Source: Bacteroidota bacterium (GTDB lineage Bacteria > Bacteroidota > Bacteroidia > Bacteroidales > Paludibacteraceae). From it: 6,754 nucleotides of DNA. This document shows, one piece after another, positions 1 through 6,167 of the stretch. How positions within the stretch are numbered: position 1 is the stretch's first letter; each line of letters begins with the position of its first letter. The translations under genes and the position numbers were made by a program. The notes beneath the pieces were generated by a model, which worked only from the letters and a program-made list of their open reading frames with translations, made no database searches and was not told the origin of the DNA. Location of the stretch: assembly GCA_017860335.1 (NCBI GenBank), contig JAFNAU010000230.1:1-6754 (forward strand). Reading direction: 5' to 3'.

Positions 1-963
1 ATCCATTTTGATGCCGGCTGGTATGGCTACGAATATATAGTCGGGTCTGATGCCTCCAAAGTGAATGTTGATCCACGACGCAATCCTGTTAACGATTTGG
101 ATATAAAAGAAGTCATCCGTTATGCCGGCGAAAAAGGAATTGGTGTGTTTTTGTATGTCAATCAGCGTGCATTGTACAAACAACTCGACGAAATACTGCC
201 GCTATACAAAGAATGGGGAGTGAAAGGTATTAAATTCGGGTTTGTACATGTGGGTTCGCAGCATTGGACTACCTGGATGCACGAAGCAGTGAAAAAATGC
301 GCTAAATACAACCTGATGGTTGATATACACGACGAATACCGTCCTACCGGATTTAGCCGAACCTATCCGAATCTGTTAACACAGGAAGGTGTTCGGGGAA
401 ATGAAGAGATGCCAGAAGCAACCAATAGCACCGTACTTCCTTTTACCCGCTTTGTGGCTGGCGCTGCTGATCATACCATTTGTTATTATCATCAAAATGG
501 CATTAAACCCAACTTAGCCCGGTATATGAAAACTACCTCAGGGCATCAGCTGGCACTTGCTGTTATTTTTTACAGCCCGCTGCAATTTATGTATTGGTAC
601 GACAAACCCTCTGATATTCAGGATGAGCCTGAACTTGAGTTCTTCGATAAAGTTCCTGTTGTATGGGACGATACCAAAGTTATTCATGACGAAATAGGTC
701 AGTTTGCTACCATTGCTCGCCGCAGCGGCAACGATTGGTTTGTTGGAACGGTTACAAATACTGAAGCTCGAGAAGTAGATTTATCACTTAATTTTCTTGA
801 AAAGGGACGAAAATATGATGCTACTATCTATTCCGATAATCCAACTATCAAAACACGAACTCATGTTCAAATCCGGAAAATGACAGTAACTTCGGAAACA
901 ATCTTAAAATTCAATTTGAATGCATCCGGAGGTCAGGCTATTCGAATTGTTCCAAAGAATTAA
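1..963 (+). CDS. GH97 family glycoside hydrolase, C-terminal half (5' end outside window)
   Basis: The reading frame is open from base 1, so this is the last 320 residues of a longer protein. GH97 enzymes are usually about 630-740 residues, so roughly half is missing. The GTG at base 61 is internal, because recognisable GH97 sequence (DAGWYG, visible residues 4-9) precedes it. In order I see the barrel strands GIGVFLYVN (46-54) and GVKGIKFGF (73-81), HDEYRPTG (110-117), RTYPN (120-124), LPFTRF (146-151), HQLALAV..YSPLQ (182-195) and WDDTK..HDEIG (222-233), then the beta-rich C-terminal domain from about 235. GH97 members are calcium-dependent exo-acting alpha-glucosidases or alpha-galactosidases, typically periplasmic. 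Retaining members carry an Asp nucleophile near the KxGF strand; here that place appears to be Gly80, which suggests the inverting (SusB-like) type, though this rests on an alignment from memory. Whether it prefers glucose or galactose cannot be read from this fragment. The family call is firm. Confidence 0.93.
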   Translation: MHFDAGWYGYEYIVGSDASKVNVDPRRNPVNDLDIKEVIRYAGEKGIGVFLYVNQRALYKQLDEILPLYKEWGVKGIKFGFVHVGSQHWTTWMHEAVKKCAKYNLMVDIHDEYRPTGFSRTYPNLLTQEGVRGNEEMPEATNSTVLPFTRFVAGAADHTICYYHQNGIKPNLARYMKTTSGHQLALAVIFYSPLQFMYWYDKPSDIQDEPELEFFDKVPVVWDDTKVIHDEIGQFATIARRSGNDWFVGTVTNTEAREVDLSLNFLEKGRKYDATIYSDNPTIKTRTHVQIRKMTVTSETILKFNLNASGGQAIRIVPKN

Positions 964-1016
964 CAAGCTGAAAGTTATTTATCCAAATTGTTTTCAATCT
1001 ATGATGTTTCAATTTT

Positions 1017-1044
1017 AATAGGTTTTTCAACCTGTTTATTCTTT
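1017..1044 (+). terminator. Possible weak intrinsic terminator after the first GH97 gene
   Basis: AATAGGTT (1017-1024) and AACCTGTT (1029-1036) pair as an 8-bp stem with one U-G pair around the loop TTTC, and a T-rich tail follows to 1044. It lies 54 bases after the GH97 stop codon and 80 bases before the sulfatase start, where a terminator between transcription units would be expected. The stem has only two G-C pairs, so it may be inefficient or fortuitous. Confidence 0.3.
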
Positions 1045-1123
1045 GCACATGACACACGTATATAGATGATTATTTACATTTTAAGCGCCTGGTCATTTGT
1101 ATTAGTGATTAAATAATTGAATT

Positions 1124-2626
1124 ATGAATACTTCGATAATAAAAAGTTTTCTATCTTTTTTTCTGCTCGCTTCACCTTTTCTGAAAATTGAAGCAAAAAA
1201 TGTTAAGCAGGAAAAACCAAATATCATTGTGATACTTGCTGATGATTTGGGGTATGGTGACCTGGTTTGTTACGGTGGCACTAAATTGGAAACTCCGAAT
1301 ATTGACCGTTTGGCGGCAAATGGCATTCGGTTTACCAGCGGTTATGCCCCAGCCGGAACCAGCACGCCTTCCCGCTATTCCCTGTTAACCGGTCAGTATG
1401 CGTGGAGAAAAAAAGTATCCATTCTTCCTGGAACCGCTCCAATGTCAATCTCACAAAAATCTTTGACATTGGCCGGAATGATGCACCAAGCCGGTTATGC
1501 CACCGGGTGTGTCGGGAAATGGCATCTTGGTCTCGGAGATGGTAAACTGGACTACAATAAACTTGTAAAACCTTCTCCAAATGATATTGGATTCGACTAT
1601 TCATTTATTTTTCCGGCAACAAATGATAGAACCCCTTGTGTATATATGGAAAATGGGAAAGTGGTTGGATTAGATTCCAATGACCCGATTCAGGTGAGCT
1701 ATGGCAAGCCTGTTGGGAATTGGCCTACCGGACTCGAACATCCGGAGCTACTGACATTAAAATATAAACAGGGGCATGATCAGACCATTGTTAATGGTGT
1801 CAGTCGAATCGGCTATATGACCGGTGGAACCAACGCTCTGTGGAAAGATGAAGATATGACCGATGTACTTACCGGAAAAGCAGTAAATTATATCAGGCAG
1901 AATGCTCAAAAACCATTTTTTTTGTATTTCGCAACTCATAGTATTCATGAGCCCCGGATACCGAATCCACGGTTTAAAGGAAGCAGTGAGTGTGGTGTTT
2001 ACGGCGATGTAATTCAGGAATTGGATTGGTCTGTTGGCGAAATCCTGAAAACATTGGAAGAAATGAAAATCAGGAAAAACACACTGATCGTTTTTCTCAG
2101 TGATAACGGATCTGCTGTCAGGTTTGAGTTTGGGTATAAAGATGGAGGTCTTGAAAATCTAAATGGACACGAACCAGCCGGTGTTTTAAAAGACGACAAA
2201 AACTCCCTGTATGAGGGAGGCACGAGAACTCCGTTTATAGTTAGTTGGCCAGTCAGGATCAAACCTGCTGTTAGCGATGCCCCCGTTGGGTTCATCGATC
2301 TTTTTGCTTCATTCGCCAAATTGTTGAACGTTAATCTACAGGAGGGGGATGCACCCGACAGCAGAAATGCTCTGCCGGTGCTTTTAGGGAAAGCAACAAA
2401 AACAAAGCATAATGAAGTGTTGATTCAAAATGACGGGGGGAAGCTGGCTATTCGGATAGGAGACTGGAAATTTATTCCAAAAGAAAGTTATGGCAAAGAT
2501 GAATTGTATAACCTCCGTAACGATATTTCAGAAAAATTGAACGTTGCTGAAGGTAATTCCGAAATTGTAAAGAATTTCAGGAGGCGGCTGGAGGTAATAC
2601 GAAACACCCCGAACGTAAGAAAATAA
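1124..2626 (+). CDS. Secreted S1-family sulfatase (arylsulfatase A-like), Ser-type
   Basis: This is a complete 500-residue protein, the usual length for the family. A signal peptide is visible: Lys7, a hydrophobic stretch at about 8-20, and a likely cut after IEA (22-24). The formylglycine signature is S-T-P-S-R at 80-84, followed by LLTGQ; Ser80 would be converted to formylglycine. Other hallmarks are Asp40-Asp41 and Asp327-Asn328 (calcium site), GKWHLG (131-136), His272 and His275 in the FATHSIHEP region, and GGTRTP (365-370). The enzyme hydrolyses sulfate esters, here presumably on glycan oligosaccharides in the periplasm or at the cell surface; the exact position and sugar cannot be read from sequence. 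A Ser-type site needs an anSME radical-SAM maturase, since FGE acts only on the Cys type. The next GH97 gene begins 10 bases after the stop, so the two are probably co-transcribed. The ATG at 1124 is preceded by AT-rich sequence without a Shine-Dalgarno. Catalytic and metal residues appear intact. Confidence 0.95.
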   Translation: MNTSIIKSFLSFFLLASPFLKIEAKNVKQEKPNIIVILADDLGYGDLVCYGGTKLETPNIDRLAANGIRFTSGYAPAGTSTPSRYSLLTGQYAWRKKVSILPGTAPMSISQKSLTLAGMMHQAGYATGCVGKWHLGLGDGKLDYNKLVKPSPNDIGFDYSFIFPATNDRTPCVYMENGKVVGLDSNDPIQVSYGKPVGNWPTGLEHPELLTLKYKQGHDQTIVNGVSRIGYMTGGTNALWKDEDMTDVLTGKAVNYIRQNAQKPFFLYFATHSIHEPRIPNPRFKGSSECGVYGDVIQELDWSVGEILKTLEEMKIRKNTLIVFLSDNGSAVRFEFGYKDGGLENLNGHEPAGVLKDDKNSLYEGGTRTPFIVSWPVRIKPAVSDAPVGFIDLFASFAKLLNVNLQEGDAPDSRNALPVLLGKATKTKHNEVLIQNDGGKLAIRIGDWKFIPKESYGKDELYNLRNDISEKLNVAEGNSEIVKNFRRRLEVIRNTPNVRK

Positions 2627-2636
2627 TATTCGAATT

Positions 2637-3605
2637 ATGAACAAAGTAAAAATTCTCGTTTATATTAGTTTAGTCATAATGACTATTAACTCACCTGTTG
2701 TTGCCCGAAATATAAAAATTCCGGTAGCACTTGTGTCTCCGAACAAAAATTTGGAATTATCGTTTAACTTTAGTCCAAAGGGAGAGATTTCATATGCATT
2801 CACCGTGCATGGAAATCAACTTATTGGTAAATCGAATCTGGGATTAACCGGAATTGACGGCCCTGTTCTGATTAAAACCAGCCGCCGTTCTGTAAGAACA
2901 GTCTGGAACCCGGTTTGGGGAAAAAGAGTTTCCGTCGCAGATGTTTTCAATGAGCTTACGTTAGATTTAAAGTCTTATAAAATCGTTGCCCGTGCTTATA
3001 ACGATGGTGTTGCTTTTCGTTATGAGTATCCTTCCGGAAAAGCAGATCAGGAATTGACAGAATTTAATTTTACAAACAATTATACAGCCTGGTTTTATAA
3101 TGGAGAAAATGCTAATATTGGCCCTGAAAAATTATCAGACAGTGACGGTAAGCGTTTGCCTGTTATGACTGTTAAGGTTGATGACAGAAAGTACTTAGCA
3201 ATTCATGAAGCCGATTTAACGAGTGGAGACCCTTTGGCGCTGGAGTCGAAAAAAGGAGAAACTTTATTTAAGGTTGCATCGAAACCGGGTACCGCATGGA
3301 GAGTCATTATGTACGGAAAAACTCCGGGCGATTTAGTTGATTCGCATATTCTGGAGTTACTAAATCCACTTCCACCAAAAAGTATGGATTTTTCATGGGT
3401 TAAGCCAGGAGTAGCCGTTTGGGACTGGCGTATTAACGGTGCAGTAGTAGATGACTTTAAATATGAAATGTCTCTGCCTTCATGGAAACGGATGGTTGAA
3501 TTTGCTTCGGAAAATAACATTAAATATCTTGTACTTGATGCTGACTGGTATGGCCCCGAGTTTGGCAAAGATTCCGATCCGGTCAAAGGAGGAAAAGTGT
3601 CATGA
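2637..3605 (+). CDS. GH97 glycoside hydrolase, N-terminal part of a broken gene
   Basis: These are 322 residues covering the GH97 N-terminal half. A signal peptide (Lys3 and Lys5, hydrophobic about 6-18, likely cut after VVA at 21-23) is followed by the beta-sandwich domain, with the family-typical VWNPVWGKR, FNELTLDL and ARAYNDGVAFRYEYP. The start of the catalytic barrel follows, with WDWRING (262-268), SWKRMVEFA and LVLDADWYG (298-306). Homology is clear up to about residue 320 (GGK), then a TGA stops the frame in the middle of the barrel. The rest of the enzyme lies in another frame from 3602. It starts 10 bases after the sulfatase stop, which points to one transcript. The start region GAATTATGAA is identical to that of the sulfatase gene. 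On its own this piece lacks the conserved C-terminal catalytic motifs and should be inactive; it is best read as the 5' part of a frame-broken gene. The protein is a different GH97 subtype from the one at the window start. Confidence 0.9.
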   Translation: MNKVKILVYISLVIMTINSPVVARNIKIPVALVSPNKNLELSFNFSPKGEISYAFTVHGNQLIGKSNLGLTGIDGPVLIKTSRRSVRTVWNPVWGKRVSVADVFNELTLDLKSYKIVARAYNDGVAFRYEYPSGKADQELTEFNFTNNYTAWFYNGENANIGPEKLSDSDGKRLPVMTVKVDDRKYLAIHEADLTSGDPLALESKKGETLFKVASKPGTAWRVIMYGKTPGDLVDSHILELLNPLPPKSMDFSWVKPGVAVWDWRINGAVVDDFKYEMSLPSWKRMVEFASENNIKYLVLDADWYGPEFGKDSDPVKGGKVS

Positions 3606-3608
3606 GTG
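3585..3608 (+). other. Break point in the second GH97 gene (deletion plus frame change)
   Basis: GH97 sequence leaves frame 3 at GGKVS and resumes in frame 2 at M-S-G-T-P (3602). Compared with the first GH97 in this window, the block between its VND (visible residues 30-32) and GFV (80-82) has no counterpart. That block is about 47 residues, or roughly 140 bases, and holds two barrel strands (GIGVFLYVN and GVKGIKFGF). The phase change implies a loss of 3n+1 bases. The sequence at the join, GTGTCATGAG, could hide a short shared TCA. It also carries AAAGGAGG (3585-3592), nine bases before an ATG whose ATGA overlaps the stop codon. Confidence 0.75.
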
Positions 3609-4348
3609 GAACTCCAGCAGAAAAAAATGTGAGGACCCGAAAAATCACAGAACTTTGTGCCCAGAATCATTTGCTCTGCGATTTTCATGATAGCCCGGTT
3701 CACCCTTACGGACAGATGCGCACCTATCCCAATGCCGTAACCCGCGAGTACTGCCATTCGCAACTAGATGCGCATCGTGTTTTCGTGCCTTCAACTTTTG
3801 TTACCTCGGTATTCGTGAACATGGTTGCGGGGCCGATTGATATGTGTAATGGCATGTTCGACCTCCGTCAGGGAAAAACTACACGAACAGATGAAAATCA
3901 ACCAGTTCCTTCAACGCTGGTTTCGGAAGCCGCACGCACGCTGATTGTTTTTTCAGGAGCAACTATTATTCCCGATATTCCGGAGTATTACCGCAAATAT
4001 CCCGATTTGCTGAAATTTATCTCTGCACAAAAAATGCCATGGAGGGAGAGTAAAACACTGTCGGGCAAGATTGGTGAATATATTGTTATAACTCGTCAGG
4101 CAGCCGATGGAGTTTGGCTTGTTGGCGCTGCAACCAACGAATCGGCACGCGAACTGGATATACCTTTAAATTTTCTTAAATTCGGGAAATATGAAGTAAA
4201 CATCATTCAGGATGGAGATAATGCTCATTATCTCTCAAACAGGGAAGTATTGAAAGCCGAGATCAAAACACTCAAATCAAAAGATTTTGTACATGTAAAA
4301 CTTGCTTCCGGAGGTGGTGCATGCCTGATTATTAAAGCAATACAATAA
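3602..4348 (+). CDS. GH97 glycoside hydrolase, C-terminal part of a broken gene
   Basis: These are 248 residues of the same GH97 protein as the frame ending at 3605. Visible motifs are DFHD.PVHPYGQMRTYPN (27-44), which matches HDEYRPTG..RTYPN in the first GH97, then FVNMVAGPIDM (71-81), LIVFSGATIIPDIPEYY (114-130), PWRESK (146-151), and a C-terminal beta domain starting near IGEYIVITR (157-165) and ending in LASGGGACLII. The Glu of DIPE (127) may be one of the calcium-binding or base glutamates of the family. At 156 there is Lys where the first GH97 has Glu (its residue 231). There is no signal peptide, so the piece alone would stay in the cytoplasm. The ATG at 3602 is probably the internal Met of a GFM motif in the intact gene, not a native start. 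Adding the two parts and the missing block gives about 617 residues, close to a normal GH97. No convincing terminator follows the stop. Confidence 0.88.
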   Translation: MSGTPAEKNVRTRKITELCAQNHLLCDFHDSPVHPYGQMRTYPNAVTREYCHSQLDAHRVFVPSTFVTSVFVNMVAGPIDMCNGMFDLRQGKTTRTDENQPVPSTLVSEAARTLIVFSGATIIPDIPEYYRKYPDLLKFISAQKMPWRESKTLSGKIGEYIVITRQAADGVWLVGAATNESARELDIPLNFLKFGKYEVNIIQDGDNAHYLSNREVLKAEIKTLKSKDFVHVKLASGGGACLIIKAIQ

Positions 4349-4694
4349 AACTGTACATAGCAAAAAGCATGAATCAGGGATTACAAATTTTCATTTATCA
4401 ACAAGTATGTATTCATTTTTAGCTTACTTTTCATTCAAGTTGACTATAAGTTTGTCCATATAAATAATAAGGAAAGCCATATCTTTTAAGGTTAATATAT
4501 TGTAATTTTACATTGTATTATGAATAATCTTAAAAAAATATTATATTCAAATTACTAATGAAAAAACACAAATCACAAAAGCCATGAATACAAAAGACAC
4601 CACTTAGCCTATAGATTGTTATAAAGCTACAATCGTATTACACAGAAAATCTTAAATACTAATTCATAAAAAACACATCTTATAATCTATTAAA
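4349..4694 (+). other. AT-rich intergenic region before the SusC gene; probable promoter region
   Basis: No open frame with protein-like composition and no RNA gene is recognisable in these 346 bases. The length and position suggest that the SusC gene starts its own transcript here. I looked for the Bacteroidota pattern TTTG, about 20 bases, TAnnTTTG. Near matches are TTTG at 4451-4454 with TATCTTTT at 4480-4487 (spacer 25, too long), and TAATTTTA at 4503-4510 without an upstream TTTG. None is good enough to call. Small inverted repeats are AATC/GATT (4372-4382) and TGAATA/TATTCA (4521-4549); both are weak. The last 40 bases before the ATG are almost all A and T, without a Shine-Dalgarno, as is common in this phylum. 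Confidence 0.5.
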
Positions 4695-6167
4695 ATGGGA
4701 AAAACGATTAAACTCATTCTATTGGGCATATTGACATTAGCATGTCTATCAGAGCCTTTGTTTTCGCAGTCTAATTCACTTGGAATTTCCGGTACTGTAA
4801 CCGACGAAACAGGTGTTGCCATAATCGGGGCAACAGTTTTGGTAAAAGGTACCAATAATGGAGCAATTACCGATAGAAACGGAAAATTTTTACTTTCGAA
4901 CGTGCAGGAAAATGAGACGATACTAATCTCATGTATCGGTATGGTTTCGCAGGAAATAAAAGTGGAGAAGAAAAGAGTATATAATGTTATACTGATCGAA
5001 CAGACTGTATTATTAAATGAGGTTGTAGCCATTGGTTATGGAACTCAAAAAAAACAAGCGGTTACGGGTGCCGTTGCCACGGCAAATTTGGAAACCTATG
5101 AGAAAGTTCCTTCTAATAACCTGATGGACCGACTGAAAGGTACTATTGCCGGTTTGAACATCGGGGAAGCCAATAAAGCTGGTGGAGTTCCGGAATACAC
5201 CATTAGGGGCCAAAATTCAATTGCTGCATCCAACACTCCTCTTATTGTATTGGATGGTACTATTTTCAGAGGCAACATGTCCGATATTTCACCGGCTGAT
5301 ATTGAAAGGGTAACAGTACTGAAGGACGCAAGTGCAGCGGCAGTTTATGGTTCCCGTTCATCAAATGGTGTAATTATTATTGAATCAAAAAAAGGAAGTG
5401 GAATCGGAGGAAAGCCAAAAATTTCATTTGAATCAAGTTATGGGGTTGTAAATGAATTAGAACCACTGAAAGTATATGATGCAAAAGGATATCTGCAACG
5501 TTTGAATGACATTCTGAACGATAACGGAACCGTTGTTGCACTGGATCAAACACCAAATTATCTTCAACTTATTGAAAAAAAGAATTACGATGCGACACCT
5601 GATCATCAGGCTACGTTAGTCGATCCATACGATCTATTCAGACAGACCGGATTTAATCAAAATACTTCGTTGAGTGTTTCTAACCGAACTGAAAAAATGA
5701 ATTATTATATGTCTGCTAACTACACAAGCCAAAAAGGTGTAATTCTTAACGATTTATATAAACACTACTCCTTCAGGGTAAATCTGGAATCAAAAATTAC
5801 CGATTGGTTGACACTGGGCCTCAAATCATATTTCAGCATGAGAGACTATCCAAAAGACCGTTTATATGGTGTCGGTTCTAATACTAATGTATACGCTTTT
5901 AGCCCTTATGCTGATATTTATAATGAAGATGGAAGCTATAGGCAATTCCCCCAAACAACGACATCGTTCAATAGCCCGTTTTGGGCAATAGCAGATGAGT
6001 CGAAAGACCTGGCTTATAATCTGAACGGCATTTTTACCGGCACAATTAAAGTGCCCTGGGTAAAAGGACTGACTTACACTGCGACATACTCCCACACCCT
6101 GAATTTTAGTGAAGATGCCTCTTTTTACGGTTATCAGACAATAGCTTTGCCGACAAACACAACGTAG
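4695..6167 (+). CDS. SusC-like TonB-dependent outer-membrane transporter, N-terminal part of a broken gene
   Basis: These 490 residues carry the full N-terminal architecture of the SusC/RagA family. A signal peptide has Lys3 and Lys6, a hydrophobic stretch at about 7-17, and a likely cut at FS/Q (24/25). A carboxypeptidase-D-like beta domain follows at about 30-100 (ISGTVTDETG, GATVLVKGT, GAITDRNGKF). The TonB plug domain spans about 112-235, with AIGYGTQKK, IRGQNSI (170-176), PLIVLDGT (182-189) and the SusC signature LKDASAAAVYGSRSSNGVI (209-227). Beta-barrel strands follow from about 240. Normal SusC proteins are about 1,000 residues. Here the frame stops at 6167 after FYGYQTIA, and the barrel resumes in frame 2. 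SusC proteins form a TonB-powered channel with a SusD lipoprotein lid and import oligosaccharides; SusD would be expected after the window. There is no N-terminal STN domain, so coupling to an anti-sigma factor is unlikely. The substrate cannot be read directly. Confidence 0.93.
   Translation: MGKTIKLILLGILTLACLSEPLFSQSNSLGISGTVTDETGVAIIGATVLVKGTNNGAITDRNGKFLLSNVQENETILISCIGMVSQEIKVEKKRVYNVILIEQTVLLNEVVAIGYGTQKKQAVTGAVATANLETYEKVPSNNLMDRLKGTIAGLNIGEANKAGGVPEYTIRGQNSIAASNTPLIVLDGTIFRGNMSDISPADIERVTVLKDASAAAVYGSRSSNGVIIIESKKGSGIGGKPKISFESSYGVVNELEPLKVYDAKGYLQRLNDILNDNGTVVALDQTPNYLQLIEKKNYDATPDHQATLVDPYDLFRQTGFNQNTSLSVSNRTEKMNYYMSANYTSQKGVILNDLYKHYSFRVNLESKITDWLTLGLKSYFSMRDYPKDRLYGVGSNTNVYAFSPYADIYNEDGSYRQFPQTTTSFNSPFWAIADESKDLAYNLNGIFTGTIKVPWVKGLTYTATYSHTLNFSEDASFYGYQTIALPTNTT
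6131..6167 (+). other. Break point in the SusC-like gene (deletion plus frame change)
   Basis: Frame 3 gives the family-like FYGYQTIA and then unrelated residues until the TAG at 6165-6167. Frame 2 over the same bases gives SFADKHNVDLTLL from about 6143, matching the conserved SusC motif of the form F-x-x-HNVDLTLL. In SusC homologues as I remember them, roughly 30 residues lie between these two motifs, including a DNxxxYxR-like strand that is absent here. The loss is therefore about 90-100 bases, of 3n+1 length. The join probably lies at 6138-6145, where the bases AATA could belong to either side. Confidence 0.7.

Noticed and set aside
1037..1066. TATTCTTTG followed by TATATAG as a promoter for the sulfatase gene
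   Set aside because: The pattern has one base too many for TAnnTTTG and overlaps the terminator-like tail; no good partner element is at the right distance.
3600..3605. Programmed ribosomal frameshifting as explanation of the GH97 break
   Set aside because: No slippery heptamer is present at the join, and a frameshift would not replace the roughly 47 missing residues.
3451..3690. Third + strand open frame over the GH97 break
   Set aside because: Its translation resembles nothing in GH97 and is out of frame with both clear halves; it is a shadow frame.
3203..3763. Long reverse-strand open frame (186 codons) across the GH97 break
   Set aside because: It lies antisense to clear GH97 coding sequence on both sides, has no recognisable domain, and is explained by the codon pattern of the + strand gene.
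4369..4388. Hairpin just after the second GH97 gene (AATC-AGG-GATT) as a terminator
   Set aside because: The stem is only four pairs with a three-base loop, and there is no clear T run directly behind it.
4521..4549. TGAATA/TATTCA inverted repeat as an operator or regulatory hairpin
   Set aside because: Only six A/T-rich base pairs with a 17-base loop, which is expected by chance in such AT-rich sequence.
4349..4694. Insertion sequence, tRNA, CRISPR array or phase-variation invertible promoter in the long gap
   Set aside because: No transposase fragment, terminal inverted repeats, spaced direct repeats or cloverleaf-like sequence could be found by reading the region.
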